A stretch of 57,876 nt of DNA from Lineolata rhizophorae (Eukaryota > Ascomycota > Dothideomycetes > Lineolatales > Lineolataceae), in assembly GCA_010093515.1 (NCBI GenBank), contig MU001679.1, forward strand, positions 1,098,082-1,155,957, given 5' to 3'. A model generated the notes under the pieces. The model ran no database searches and was not told where the DNA came from. It worked only from the letters and a program-made list of their open reading frames with translations. Made by a program: the position numbers and the translations under genes. Shown here in pieces: positions 10,491-24,400 of the stretch (position 1 is the first letter of the stretch; each line of letters opens with the position of its first letter).

Positions 10491-13400
10491 ATGAGCCAGC
10501 AATTTACCTGGGGCTCCTCTAGTCACCAGCAAAGCGGACGTCGCGGCATCGCACCCATATCGACAGCCTTCGGCTCACAAACGCCCAATCAGCGTCCCGG
10601 CGCGTCCTCACAAAGCCCCTCCCGCGCCTCCTTCTCGCCCGCGGCCTCAGCGCCCGCACCCACAGCCTCTTCTCGACCATCGCGTGCTGTCGCTAGTCGC
10701 GCTTCCTCCACCTCGTCCGCGTCGACGCCGTTTTCGCCTTCCCAGACCGCAGCGCAGCAGCAGCCCGTCGCGGCAAGCCAGCTGCTGTCGTCCGGCGGCA
10801 GCAGAGCCAGAAACATAGCTTCCTCAACCAATCCTCACGTGGCTTCCGCCGCCGCGGCTTTGCCGAACGCTTCACAAACCGGTGGAGGTGCCGCAAGCTC
10901 AGGCGGCGGCGGAACCGCGAAACTGGCACGTGCATCGCCTTCGCTTTCGCAGTCGAGCGGTGTTGGCTCGCCCAGCACGACGGCCAACCCGCCCACCGCA
11001 CCTGCCGGACAGTCCCTGTCCAAGATCGTCATCGCGCAGATTTTCTTGCTGCTGAGCTCGCTCAAGGACGACAAGGACAAAACGAAGTGGGAGCAGCAGG
11101 TCGACCAGATTCAGAAGGTGCGACCCCGCCCATTTTGCCTTCTCTTCTACTGCTACCTTACCCACACACAGGTTGGTTTCGCTAATTCGCCCGCGTATCC
11201 ACAGCTGGTCGAGTCCAACGGCATGGAAGTATACACAAAATACTTTCGCCGCCTGCTGCAGAGCAATGCCGCTCAGTTATTCCCGGGCTCGGCGAGGAGC
11301 TCCGACAGTGCTGGTGCTGGAAACTATCCTATGCTAGTGGGCGAAATGCAAAAGATCTCGCAGGATCTCCAGCAGGCAGACAAGATCGCGGAATCTCTTG
11401 ACACACAGGAGGGTGATCTTTTCAGAGACTTTGATCTGTCTACTTTCATGGAACATTTCAAGCTTGACACGCTGGCTAAAACTTTGCTGGCCCTAGCCTG
11501 CAAAAGCGCCTCGAAGACGGACCTGCGTATGAAAGGTATGCGATTGTTATCATGTAATCTTTTCGGAAGGTTGCTAACTATCTTTAGCTGATGCTATCCT
11601 CTCTTCGACCTATACAAATCTTTTAAATCACATTATCGGGCCTACTGCCGAGTCCCAGGACATCCACCCGCCATTCCTCGCTGCAATACTCGAGCGTCTT
11701 ATCCAAGACCCTCCGCGGATTTGGACTGAAGAGCAGAAGGGAGACCTCCGATACGCTGTCCGCCTGCGATTTCAGAAACGTGGACGCCAAGTTCCTACCG
11801 AGATCAGTTCAGTCTTGAGCCTGATGGGTATTCTGACTCCGGACAACCCTCTTGTGCGACACGTACAGCGGGCCGGCCCGAAGGCTACGGCGACCGTGGA
11901 TGCTGCTAAGGAAATGCTTGCATCGGCCGAGAGCAGGGATATCGTCCATCAGCAGGTTGCGAATGCCATTCTTTTCATGGCCATTTCCCAGAATGGACTG
12001 GCATACAACCCAGGCAATTTCATCGCGGCATTGAGGGAGCATCGGGCTGGAGGGCGGTTGGACTGGCAAGATGTGCTGAGTTCATTCGACCGTGAAGGTT
12101 TGCGAGTTACAAAGCAGCAGTTCTTGGTATTGTTCCATGCTTTGTTGCCGTTAGCCAAGGACTACGCAAACTTCGACATCCAGTTCCTCTTGGCTGGAAC
12201 ATCGTGGCGTCACACGGAAACCATGCTGTCCTTTGTCATTGCATTTCTCTCCTGTTCACCTGATGAACTGGACATCTCCAAAATCCCACGTCTCCGTGTG
12301 GCCTGGACCCCAGAAATTTTTGACGACGCTTCGGAGGAAACCAAGGCCTATGCCGCCAAGATTGCAAAGCACCCCTTCATTTCCTTGGATGCTACTCAAG
12401 CGCTCTTTTCAACGATGTTTCGCTCTCAGGAGACGTATAATCAAGCCCAGCTCCTCGGTGTTACGGATAACGTCATTAACCCATTCACTGACATTGTGCT
12501 TATATCGGCCGTGGTGATCCCAAAACCTTGGGGGGCGCTTCAAGACCAGGCTCTCCGGCAGCTACTTCTCCCCTTCCTCAAGAAGGAACTGCAGCCGTAC
12601 GACTTCGTTATGCATGGGATATGGAAGCAGGACACTGGATGGACCATCCAGAAACTCCTTGATTACTGGGCGCACGAGCCAATGGTCATTCACCGCATTT
12701 TTGAACATGCTCAAGACCACGGTTGGATGGATGCACTCCTGAGTATTCACCACGAAATGTGTATTGACCTCGCCGCTATTGCTCATAAACGGAGCCCGGA
12801 CTTCAACCTCGAACAATGGGCACAAGGTATTCTCCAAGCTGGCCCTCAGGAGTTTTCCAGAGCTTTAGGTTCGTTCTTGGATCTCAAGATCATCGACGAA
12901 GCCCTTGTTCAGCGTGAGCAAGCTGCCCCGAAATCCGTCGGGCTAGCGGTTAAGACAGTCTACGCCTTCCTCAGCATTCTTCAAGATCATCTGCCTGAGG
13001 AAGAGCTTGTTGTGTTGCAACGTTCATGTATCCAGACGTACCCTCGCATAGTCAACTACGGCGAAGGCTTTGATGAGATCATTGATGCAAACAGCCAAGA
13101 CGGTAACAAGTTTAGCGAAGAGACGGACGCAAAAATGCAGGATCATTACAAAAAGATGTACGGGATGGAAAGCGACGTGCGAAGCATCATTGAAGCGCTC
13201 CAGAAGTACAAGACTTCCGAAGATCCTGCAGACCAGGACCTTTTCGCGTGCATGATCCACGGATTGTTCGACGAATACAACTGCTTCGGCGAGTATCCTT
13301 TGGAAGCCCTGGCCACCACCGCTGTGCTGTTTGGGAGTATCATCAACTTCAACCTGCTCTCGCGAATTACTCTTCAAGCCGGCTTGGGAATGGTTCTAGA

Positions 13401-16400
13401 GGCGGTTCAACGTTATCCCCCAGACGAATCCATGTACAAATTCGGTCTTCAGGCGCTTTTGCATTTCAAAGAGCGTTTGCATGAGTGGCCCAAGTTTTGC
13501 GACCGTCTTCTTGGAGTTCCGGGGTTGCAAGGGACCGAAATTTGGACAAAAGCGGAGGAAGTTGTTCGCAGCCAGGTTGCCGAGGTTAATGGAAATGGGA
13601 CGAGTGGCCTGGCTATGACAAACGGGAATGCCGACGAGATTCTTGGAGTCCAGGAGTCTCCATACGTTCCTTTCACCTGCCTTCATGAGGACCCTCCTGT
13701 CCGTGGCGCCGACTTTTACGAGGACCCCGATGAGGAAGTACAGGATACGGTACTTTTCGCACTCAATAATATCTCGGAGCGCAATGTTCAGGAAAAGACG
13801 GACACTCTCAAACGGGCTGTCGAGGACAGGCACCACCAGTGGTTCTCGGCCTACGTTGTGGACCAACGAGCGAAAACGCAAGCGAATCTGCATCCACTCT
13901 ATATGCAAATGCTGAGCCTTTTCGACGACAACATGCTATGGGCCGAGGTCCTACGGGAGACCTATGGGGCTGTAATTCGTATGCTGAATTCGGAATCGAC
14001 GATGAACTCGACGCCAGAGCGCAACAATCTCAAGAATCTTGCTATTTGGTTGGGCTCGCTCACGATCGCCCGGGATAAGCCGATCAAGTTCAAAAATATC
14101 TCCTTCAAGGATTTGTTGATCGAAGGGCACGACTCTCAACGGCTCATAATTGTTATTCCGTTCACTTGTAAAGTGCTTGCCCAAGGTGCTAGGTCCCTAG
14201 TGTTCACACCACCAAACCCTTGGATCATGGAGATACTCCGGATTTTGATGGAACTTTATCACTTCGCGGATTTGAAGCTCAATCAGAAGTTTGAGATCGA
14301 AGTGCTTTGCAAGACTCTGAACGTTGACCACAAGGATATTGAACCGTCTGAGTGTATACGCTCCCGTCCTACAATCGAGGAGGAGTACCTTGGAATTGTG
14401 CCCGAAGGTCTTGAAGGCTTCAACGATTTATCTTTGGTTAGCCTGAACCGCGTGCGAACACAGAACGACCGGTACTCTTCGGCTAGCATTCTTGCATCGC
14501 TACCGGACTTTAGCAATGATCTGATCTACCCTACGAGTCAAATGATGAGCGCATCCCGTATGCGTAACATCTGCATTTCGGCTACCCAGCAAGCTCTCCA
14601 AGAGATCATCGCTCCGGTGGTAGAGCGCTCCATCACGATTGCCTCTATCGCGACCTCACAGATGATTGCGAAGGACTTTGCGACAGAGCCGGACGAGAAC
14701 AAGGTCATCAGCGCCGCGCACAATCTGGCCAAGTCACTTTCCGGCAGCCTCGGATTGGTCACTTGCAAGGAACCGCTCCGCATGAGCATCACTAATAACA
14801 TTCGTATCATTGCTCGTGATCTCCCAGGTGGAGAGCAGGCCATGCCGGAAGGTCTTATTCTCATGTTCGTGAATGACAACCTTGACCTGATTTGCAGTCT
14901 CGTGGAACATGCTGCCGAAAATCGATCACTGCAAGAAATTGATAACCAGCTGCAAGATGCGGTTGAGGCGCGTAGGGCCCATCGGATGACTCATCCGAAC
15001 GAACCTTTTGTCGACGCGCTCGCAAGCCGCTGGTCTACTTTCATTCCTGAACCTTACAAGTTGGCACCTGGCGGACTAAACGCGCAGCAACTCGCGATTT
15101 ACGAACAGTTCACGCGGCAGCCTCGTAGCGCCCCGTCTCACGCGAATAACGCATCTCAAGATAGCGGCCGTCAGCTGCCAGATATTCTTCAGGAGCAATT
15201 CCCAGCAGTGCCGAACCTGCCCACGCCTGCCGAAGCACCAGCCGTGCCGCGTCAGAACACCCAGCGGATGGCTGCACCACCGGTTCAGACCCCGTCTCAA
15301 CCGCACATCAACGGTTTCATTGATGTCCAAACCTATATCGACCGGGTGTTAAGTTTGTTGCTTGAATTGCAGCGTGCAGCGAAAGAGGCGCCGGAAGAGC
15401 ACATTAAAGATCTTGGACAGAGTGCACCCACACGGGAGATCTACGATGAGCTTGTTCATACCATGGACAGCGCAGGCCTTTCGAGAGACAATCTTGCGCT
15501 TGCATGCGCTCAGAAAGTTACCGACTTCCTCTTTTCTGAACTGAGGACTCGCCTGGAGATTGAGGTCATGGTGGAGCTCTTGTTCCACACGTGCCAAGTC
15601 TCAAGTAACACTGCTAGACAGGTCATCGTGTTCTTCGCCGGAGTTGAGGAACCGCGTCTTTTCAATACGGCGCTGACCGTCTGCCTACTCAAGTATGCCT
15701 TTATTGATATGCGCCGTATTGATGGGGCCGCTGCACATGCTATTGCTGAGCGCAACGGACTTGCTGTCGAATTCCTCTCGGACCTGGTCGATGAGATTCT
15801 TCTTGGCGACAACCAGAGTGCGCTGCGCTCCGATTTGGCTAAGAGCCTTGAGGCACTAACACTCTGGCTTAACGAAGATCCGGATTACGATATTGCCAAG
15901 CAGGTCATGGTCAAACTCAAAGTCATGCCTCTTGCTGTCGGACATCCGAATGTAGCTCTGGAGAAGAACGACTTGATGGAGTATATTTTCGAGGAATGGA
16001 TCCAGCTCTATCGGTCGGACGCACATGAGAAATCGCTTTCTTCTTTCGTGTTCCAGCTTCATGATAGTGGAATACTCAAGTCTTCAGAGGATTGCGCCCA
16101 ATTTGTCCGCATCTGCACCGAGCTGTCTGTTGGAGCGTACGAGCAGGAGGAGGCCTCCTTACCTTACGGGATTCTCGACAACGCGTACATCCCTATCGAT
16201 GCCTTCGCCAAGCTTATTGCGACATTAGCCGTCTATCACATGCCTGCTGATGCAACCCCCAATGGAGTCCGTGTTAGATACTTGGACCGCATCATGAGTG
16301 TTCTCGTGCTTGTTTTAATGAATCACCATCAATCCCGTGGAATGCAGCACTTTAGTCAAAAGGTCTTCTTCAGAATGTTTTCAAGCCTCCTGTGCGAATT

Positions 16401-17585
16401 GGAAACTCTCACGCGGATGGCACCAGATCTCCAGATGGAATTGATGAAGGTCATGGGGACGACCTTCATGGTGCTTCAGCCAAATAATATCCAGGGCTTC
16501 TCCTTCGCTTGGCTCATGCTCATTTCCCATCGAATCTTCATGCCGGCTCTCCTTCGTAGAGCTGACCCGGCGGGATGGGATCTGTATACCCAGCTCATGG
16601 AGAGTCTGCTCAACTTCGTTGGAGAGCTCGTGAAGCCGGTTGAATACTCCGCGCAGGCGAGGGATTACTACCGCGGTGTTCTTCGCGTGCTTTTGGTTCT
16701 GCATCATGATTTTCCAGAGTTCCTTGCGGAGAATCATTTTCGCCTCTGCAATAGCATTCCGGTGCATTGCACTCAGCTTCGGAACCTTATCGTGAGCGCC
16801 TACCCATCGTCATTCCCGGAGCTTCCCGATCCATTCACCGCTGGCTTGAAGGTCGATCGTCTTGAGGAAATCCGAAAAGCGCCTATCATCCGTGGCGATA
16901 TCGAGCGCCCACTTGCCCGCGCCGGGATTAGGGATGCGGTCGATAGCTACCTGCATGAAGAATCGAATGAAAGCTCCATGGAGAAGATCTGCAAGGCGGT
17001 TTCTAGTCCAGCTCGCGCTGAAACTGGATTCGCGTTTACCCCGGTCAAGGTGGACACGGTGCTTCTCAACGCGTTGGTGCTTTACATCGGCACCGACGCT
17101 CTCAATGCACCGACTTCGACAAACGCAACCTTCGTCAAGTCTTCGCCTCACGCGAAATTGCTTGAAGGGCTGTCCAAAGGGCTCCGTCCCGAGGGCCGCT
17201 ACCATTTTATTTCTGCCATTGTCAACCAGTTGCGCTACCCGAATAGCCACACTCATTACTTCAGCTATGCGTTGCTGCACATCTTTGGCTCTCCCACAAA
17301 TGAACAGGATGCGCTCGATGTGCAACAGCAAGTTACGCGCGTGCTCCTTGAACGGCTGCTCGTCCACCGCCCGCATCCGTGGGGCCTGATCATCACGCTC
17401 CTTGAGATCCTGAAGAACCCTGCCTATCAGTTTTGGGATCTGCCGTTCGTTAAGACGGCACCCGAGGCAAGTATTCCGTGTTATTGTATATCTCTCTTGC
17501 ATGAACTAACAATTTTTGATAGGTTCGCAGCCTTTTCGACGCGTTATTTCAGCACATCAACCAGAGCCCTCGGGCCCTGGCTTGA
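10491..17585 (+). CDS. NOT1: CCR4-NOT complex scaffold subunit NOT1 (CDC39/CNOT1)
   Basis: Four exons: 10491-11117, 11172-11535, 11588-17466 and 17523-17585, giving 2310 aa, the expected size (yeast and human proteins are about 2100-2400). NOT1 is the large scaffold that docks the CAF1/CCR4 deadenylases, NOT2/3/5 and CAF40 for mRNA deadenylation and decay. The first ~170 residues are Ser/Ala/Pro-rich and disordered, followed by long HEAT-type helices. A MIF4G-like CAF1-binding region lies around 1020-1250 (LIIVIPFTCKVLAQGA, NPWIMEILRILMELY), the DUF3819/CAF40-binding region around 1320-1460 (QQALQEIIAPVVERSITIAS), and the NOT1 superfamily domain in the last ~350 residues. Intron 1 (54 nt) is in frame, so it is easily missed. 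The last intron has a GC donor (GCAAGT, 17467) and is needed to reach the short C-terminus VRSLFDALFQHINQSPRALA; without it the frame runs on into an implausible tail. ATG has a TAG immediately upstream in frame. Confidence 0.96.
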
Positions 17586-20060
17586 ACATCATCTGAGGAA
17601 CTACCTGCTTCAGGTGGATAGTCTTCACCGATTTGATAGATCCTGCTTCAACCCCTTCGAGCGTGGTTTCTAACTGCACTCTCCGACCTCATCCTTTTCA
17701 TTCTACTGCATTGCACGCGGGTATCGGGGTTTACTTGGCTCGAGGTGTCTATGCTGGGTGCTCTGAGGGTTGGGGCTATGGATTGAATTTCCCCTTTCTT
17801 TTTCTCTCTACTTTCTCTTTTCTCTCAATACAGGGGATATGAACTGCATCTGCGGAAATGATGCAGTTTTCTCTGGGTTTATTTGTGTTGACCGGGGTCT
17901 TGAGGCACACTATGTACTTTGCGTTGCATGCATGCACAATCAGTCGGCGGCAAGGTGGGAGGGAGTCAACGGGCGGTAATGGAAAATTTTCAGGTCTCAC
18001 AACTAAGCAAGGCGTAGGTACATGGTGACTTGCGAGGACACTATTCTGTTTATAATTAATTGTTTCTGCCTGTTTTACCACTTTGTACCCTTCATCTTCA
18101 CCCCATCTTCACCTCTGACCTTCTCGTAGCGGCGAGCTACATTCTGCGCATAACTTTTAGTGCTGGGTGACCTGCCATATTTCCGTCTCAGAATCCCCTT
18201 TCCTTCTGCTGGCAAGGCAGAATGGATGCGCGACAACAAGGACAGTGCTTAGCATCACAGCCCGGCGACATAGACTTAGTAGCTGCGGGAAAAAGTTTGC
18301 AAGGCGTTGCGAAAGAGTTTTGTTTCATATTTCTTACCTCACTAGTCCTTGAATTCTCTCTGCTTTAATGGTCAAGATCCTTACTCTCTTATGCACTTTA
18401 GCCGCCATACCGAGGCTAGCTTCTGCACGGGTTTAATGCAAGGCTTGGTGTATGATGGGCTCTGGCAACCGTGACGAACTTGGTTGAGAGAGGCGGGTGC
18501 AGTGAATCGGTGGAGTGCTGCATGTACGCTGGCTGGGTAAGGATTGCGGTGAGTGGGGTGGGTCAAAATGGGGCGTGAATGTAGGATAGGTAGCTTTGTG
18601 GGAATTGACCGGGTTTTCGAGTATTAATTTCAATCCCGTAATAGTCCGTGACGTCTAGAAAGCTTGACTTCATGGGTTTGGGCATGTGATCAAGCTCTGA
18701 TTTACACTATGCTGCGAGTCGCCCCGAGTAGCATAGGATGCACACGTACGTCTTCCGGCTCCCACCTGGTGCTCGCTCTAGTAATGTCACATTGCACGTT
18801 CTACGAGATAAGGAAGTGAGTAGGAACTTGAGGACCTTTGCATTTCCGGACATTTTGTGGAGCGTTCGGCCTGGTCCTGGTTACACTGCTCTTGCAGCCG
18901 AGCCGAAGAATGGCACGGATGGATCTACTAAGATTGGTTTTGGCAATTGATGTTCACTGATATGCCACGTTGCGGATTTACCGCAACGACGAATTTCGTG
19001 CACTACGAGGAGAAAAGTTCCAAGCTAGCCGATGGCTAGCTGCGTTTTCTGCAATCACTCACGAAGACTGGACAGGATGCCAAAACTGCCAAGAAAAGGA
19101 GATTGGAATGAACTATCTTGCGGCTGACGTCTGTTACATTAACCAGAAGAACAAACAGGAGATACGCGTCCAGAAAGTGTTGAACACCAGGACGGTTATT
19201 CAAGCCAAGCGGGTATGATTGAAGTCAAGGAATTGCAAGCCGAATCATTCGGCCGAAGAATCCTGAGCATGAGGTGCTAGCAGTACGCCTCGTAGCAAAG
19301 CGCAAGTGGAGCAAGACAAGCCAAGAGCCGAGACTCCATATGATAACGCAAACCTAGACTGTGCGCGGCGCCATGATAGCCCTCGAGGCTGTTCATGCTT
19401 GGATGATTGGCTTGCAAACAACTAATTTTGTGGGTGTACTGCTAGCTGGTAGGGGCCACATGCCATCAAAACGCCACGAATAATAAGACAAACGAATTAA
19501 TCGCTCAATATGAGACCGACGTCGAATTCCGCTGGTCTTGATGCCTCGCTATGGCCGGCAGGGCTTAATCACATCACACGACCGCGCGCCACTTTCGCGT
19601 TTGACTCATAAGTGCATACGCGGCGCGGTCTCGCGTCGCCCGCTAAGCTACATCCGGCCGCCCCGCCCTGCTATCATCGAGGGGTGACTATCGCGGCCTG
19701 AGGAATGGGGTGCGGAATTAAACTTTCATGGCGATCGTGGTACGCGGGATCGTGTAGAGATTACTGATCTTTTCCTGCCTCCAAGGCTTCTCTGATCGGA
19801 AGTGAACAAGGTAGTCGCGGACAAAGAAGCGGGAAGCGGCAGAACAGGACGGCCGACTTCGTGCCGTCAAAGGCATAAAAAGGGCAGCTCGGTGCACTGA
19901 AAAAGAGGGACCTCTCCAAAACACTCAAGGTGCTAGTGTCCGCGAACTATTGAGCCGCTAATCTCTCACGTTTCTACAAGCATATGCTGTCCAGCGTTCC
20001 TCCACTTTCTCACTTTCTTGGCTAAAACAGAGTAGCATCTCTTCGCCTCAACATACTACC
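17586..20060. other. 2.5-kb intergenic stretch
   Basis: NOT1 3' flank, then sequence without a recognisable gene. Short frames at 18738-18950 and 18970-19218 look weakly protein-like but have no family resemblance, and the second lacks a convincing ATG. From about 19590 the sequence is GC-rich and belongs to the promoter of the VOC gene. Confidence 0.4.
19874..19882 (+). promoter_or_regulatory. TATA-like box upstream of the VOC gene
   Basis: CATAAAAAG about 180 bases before the ATG at 20061, in an otherwise GC-rich promoter. Position and sequence fit a fungal TATA element; no other evidence. Confidence 0.3.
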
Positions 20061-20668
20061 ATGTCTTCTGAAGCTGAGAAGTGGATCCCGCCACCGATGG
20101 GCACTCCCTGCTGGGTCGAGATCCCGGCCGCTGACGTCCCAGCCTGCAAGGTACGTTCAAGAATCCCCTTCCATGTTCGACGTGCTGCTAACTGGGCGAT
20201 TGACACGCAGAAATTCTACGCAGATCTCTTCCCGACGTGGGATTGGAAGCCTGCAACTGAACAATACACGGAAGAAAAGATCGCAATGTGGTCGTATGGA
20301 GGCAAGATGGGTGCGTAGACACACGCAAAGTCAGCCATAGGTGGAAGGCTAATACGTCCATTCGAAGGTTTGAGCGGGGGTATCGTCCAAGTGTCGGCCG
20401 AGTGCAAGGCTTCTGAGCAGAAGGACGGCACCGGGGTGACGATCTACCACTTTGTGGAGTCGATTGAAGATGTAAACGCACCCCACCTAGACTTATACCA
20501 TGTCGATTCTAACACCTTTGTCAGACTCAAAAGCGGGTCGAAGAGCTCGGCGGCAAGACAGCCAGCGAAAAGAAACCGGAGGGCGAGAATGGGTGGTATA
20601 TGTTTTTCAAGGATGTTGCGGGCAACCGGTTTGGCATCTATCAGCTCAAGAAGTCGTGCTCTTCTTGA
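20061..20668 (+). CDS. VOC-superfamily (glyoxalase/bleomycin-resistance fold) protein
   Basis: Four short exons: 20061-20150, 20211-20310, 20368-20471 and 20525-20668, giving 145 aa. It reads PMGTPCWVEIPAADVPACK-KFYADLFPTWDWKP, then YGGKM-GLSGGIVQVSAECK, then GTGVTIYHFVESIEDTQKRV, and ends ENGWYMFFKDVAGNRFGIYQ. This is a single VOC module: an opening beta strand with W-V-E-I, the FYxxLFPxWxW helix, a glycine hinge, a second beta-alpha-beta unit and the terminal FxDxxGNxFGIYQ strand. VOC proteins usually bind a metal and act as lyases, dioxygenases or isomerases on small molecules; the substrate here is unknown. Family position suggests a dimer. All introns are GT-AG and phase-consistent, with a GCTAAC branch site in intron 1. 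Confidence 0.88.
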
Positions 20669-21452
20669 AAGTATTTATCCTAACCGGTGCCGCCATCGAA
20701 GGATTTCAGTTTTCGGTGTGATCGGAATCACAGTCATTACTGGTATGGGTCCGACGAAATTGTCAAGATCGATAAATTTGGAATGAATATTTCGAGCACA
20801 ATCTACCTGTCCTCTATTCATTAATGATGTGAAGCCGAATTACTGGTAGCGGCTGGACTTGAGAAGCTGTTTACGTAATTCGCGGCTCATGTCCAAGGTC
20901 TCCGAACTCGGTTGGAACACCTAGCCAGTGAGAACGGCAATTGAAAACCGGACAGATCAAAAAGGTCTGTTCTTGGGGGGGAGGAACGGAGTAGCTTGTC
21001 GGCGAAGGAGGCTGGGAGCAGGGGTATTAACTCTGCGCCTTGGAGCTGCGGTGCAGATAAGGGCGTTGAACGCCAAGGTTCCGCCCCGTTATCGCACCGC
21101 TTGCTGGGGAGCTGTGGCCCCACTGAAATTCCGAAATTCCCCGTCCCCACCGACCGTCCGAGCCGTCTGGGAGACAAATGCTTCGTACTTTTATAAAACC
21201 TTTTCTCTCCCTCCAGCAGTCTCGTACATATTTTACTAGAGTCGCCGGCTGAGCCCTGATATCACGCGACCATTGCCAGTCTACCCCACAATTTGTCCTT
21301 AACGTCATTGAGCGAGCTTGGCTCCGAGGTCCTGAATACGACTTTTGAGCTGGGCACGAGCCGGGCACACCGCTCGCCCGAGCGTAGCTCTCAACAGTTC
21401 GCCCCTGGCCCACGGGGCCGCAAACCTTGCATTGGACCGTCGCACCGCCGCG
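20669..21452. other. GCV2 promoter region
   Basis: No gene. Contains a TATA-like TTTATAAAAC at about 21190-21199, about 255 bases before the GCV2 ATG, followed by a pyrimidine-rich run (TTTTCTCTCC) typical of fungal transcription starts. Confidence 0.4.
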
Positions 21453-24400
21453 ATGAAAGCACCATGGCTTGTACTACGGCAGGCACAACTTGCTATCTTG
21501 TCGCGACGGGCTGCGGCGAGCTCTTCGAGCTCTGCAAGGGTGAGCAGGAGCGCTAGCGTGGGAGCTCTTCGCCGTAGGAATGCCTTTGCCTACTATCCTA
21601 GGAGAACATTCTACTCGAGCTCGGCGGCAGGTTTGGACCACGGAATTGCTCCTTCGAAGGATGGACTCTCTGCGCGGTCCGCATTTGCCCCCCTGGATAC
21701 GTTCCCGCGCCGCCACATTGGACCATCGCCATCGGACGCGGAACAAATGCTCAAAGAGCTCGACCCTCCCGTTCAGTCGCTCGATGAATTCGTCAAACAA
21801 GTGCTGCCGGCAGATATTCTGTCTTCGCGCGACTTAAAAATCAAGGGCCCGGAGGTGCGCTTGAAGGACGGTTCGACGACAGTCTCTAGCGGAGTGGGAT
21901 ACACCGAGAGCGAATTGCTGGAGCGGCTGCGAGAAATTGCGAACGAGAACAAGGTCATGAGGAGCTATATTGGCTGCGGATATGCAGGCACGAGAGTGCC
22001 GGAGGTGATCAAGCGCAACGTGCTTGAAGGGCCGGGGTGGTACACCAGCTACACCCCTTACCAGCCAGAGATCAGTCAAGGAAGACTCGAGTCTCTCCTG
22101 AATTTCCAAACCATGGTGTGCGACCTCACCGGCCTCGCGATTGCCAACGCCTCTGTCTTGGATGAGCCGACCGCCGCGGCGGAGGCCATGACGCTTTCGG
22201 TAAACAGCCTCCCAATGTCCCAACAACGCAAGCCGAATAAAGTCTACCTCGTTTCCCACCTTTGCCACCCACAAACTATTGCTGTCCTTCAGTCTCGTGC
22301 CGAAGGATTTGGCATAAAGATCGAAGTCGCGGACGTGTTGGAAAATGGGAGCAAGCGCGTGGAAGAGATTGGAGATTCATTAATCGGAGTTTTGGTTCAA
22401 TACCCGGACACAGAAGGAGGCGTGAAGAGCTTCAAGAACCTCTCAGACCTTGTTCACAAGCATGGTGGAACGTTGAGTGTTGCGACCGATCTTTTGGCTT
22501 TGACCGTTCTTACGCCACCTGGCGAGTTCGGCGCCGATGTGGCGTTTGGCAATGCGCAGCGTTTTGGGGTACCTTTTGGATACGGCGGGCCCCATGCCGC
22601 CTTTTTCGCCTGCAACGAGAAGAATAAGAGGAAGATTCCGGGGCGTCTCATCGGCCTTTCGAAAGATCGACTGGGAGACAATGCCGCTAGATTGGCGCTC
22701 CAAACGAGGGAGCAACACATTCGTCGAGAGAAGGCCACTAGCAATATCTGTACCGCCCAGGCTTTGTTGGCCAACATGAGTGCATTCTATGCGATTTATC
22801 ACGGACCTGAGGGCCTCAAGGCAATCGCGGAAAAAACCATCGCAGCCGCTCGGATACTTCAAGCTGGGCTGCACCAGATGAATTTCTCCACTGGGAATGA
22901 TTCCGCTCCTGTGGTGTCTGATACCGTCGTTGTTTCTGTTGGAGCTGGGAAGGGGAAAGCTGTGGCTGACTGGGCGGTGGAAAATAAGAAGATCAACCTG
23001 AGAGTGGTTGATGATGGCCGAATTGGCATCACGGTGGATGAAACTGTTGATGCAAGTGATATCGAAGACATTCTAGACATTTTCAAGAACTTCAGTGAAA
23101 CAACTAACTCCATCGATATGGAAAGCATCTTCCAAAATATTTTTTCAGCTTCTCTGGAGATACCCGCAGATCTCAGACGGACATCGCCATATCTCACCCA
23201 TCCTGTGTTTAATTCACATCATTCCGAAACAGAGATTCTTCGCTACATGCACCACCTACAATCCAAGGACCTTTCCCTCACACATTCAATGATTCCTCTT
23301 GGATCGTGCACCATGAAGCTAAATGCTACGACCGAGATGATTCCGATATCATGGCCCGAGTTCTCATTGCTCCATCCATTCGTTCCCACCGACCAGGCGA
23401 AAGGATACCAGGTTCTCATTGACGAACTTGAAGAAGACCTTGCTGTAATGACCGGCTTTGATGCGGTGTCGCTTCAACCAAACTCAGGTGCCCAAGGTGA
23501 ATTCACCGGCTTGCGCGTCATCCGGAAATTTCAAGAACAACAGCCGGGAAAGAAAAGGGATATCTGCCTTATCCCAGTTTCCGCTCATGGAACCAATCCT
23601 GCAAGTGCTGCAATGGCGGGAATGCGGGTAGTTTCCATTAAGTGCGACAATGTCAATGGTAACTTGGATATTGAAGATCTGAGGGCGAAGTGCAAGAAAC
23701 ACAGCGAGGAACTGGGGGCAATCATGATCACATATCCCAGCACCTTTGGTGTTTTTGAGCCTAACATCAAGGAAGTGTGTGATATCGTGCATCAACATGG
23801 CGGCCAGGTTTATATGGATGGGGCGAACATGAATGCACAGATAGGTCTATGTTCACCGGGTGAAATTGGGGCTGACGTTTGCCACCTTAACCTTCACAAA
23901 ACTTTCTGTATCCCTCATGGAGGCGGTGGTCCTGGCGTTGGCCCGATAGGTGTCAAGTCACATCTTGCTCCATTCCTCCCCGGACACCCTATAATCCCGA
24001 TCGGAAGCAAACAGGCGTCTGCGCCAGTGAGCGGTGCACCATGGGGTAGCGCGAGCATCCTCCCCATAAGCTGGGCCTACATCAAGATGATGGGCAGCCT
24101 GGGCCTCACGCATGCGACCAAGATCACCCTCCTCAACGCCAACTACATCCTCTCGCGTCTGCGCCCACACTACTCGATCCTCTACACCAACACTAGTGGC
24201 CGCTGCGCGCACGAGTTCATTCTGGATGTGCGGCGGTTCAAGGAGTCGTGCAGCATCGAGGCCATTGACGTGGCCAAGCGGCTGCAGGACTACGGCTTTC
24301 ACGCGCCCACGATGAGCTGGCCCGTCGCCAACACGCTCATGATCGAGCCGACCGAGTCGGAGAGCAAGGAGGAGCTCGACCGCTTCTGCGACGCGCTCAT

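Noticed and set aside
18970-19218. 82-codon ORF downstream of NOT1
   Set aside because: No family resemblance, no convincing ATG or splice partners; length is within chance expectation.
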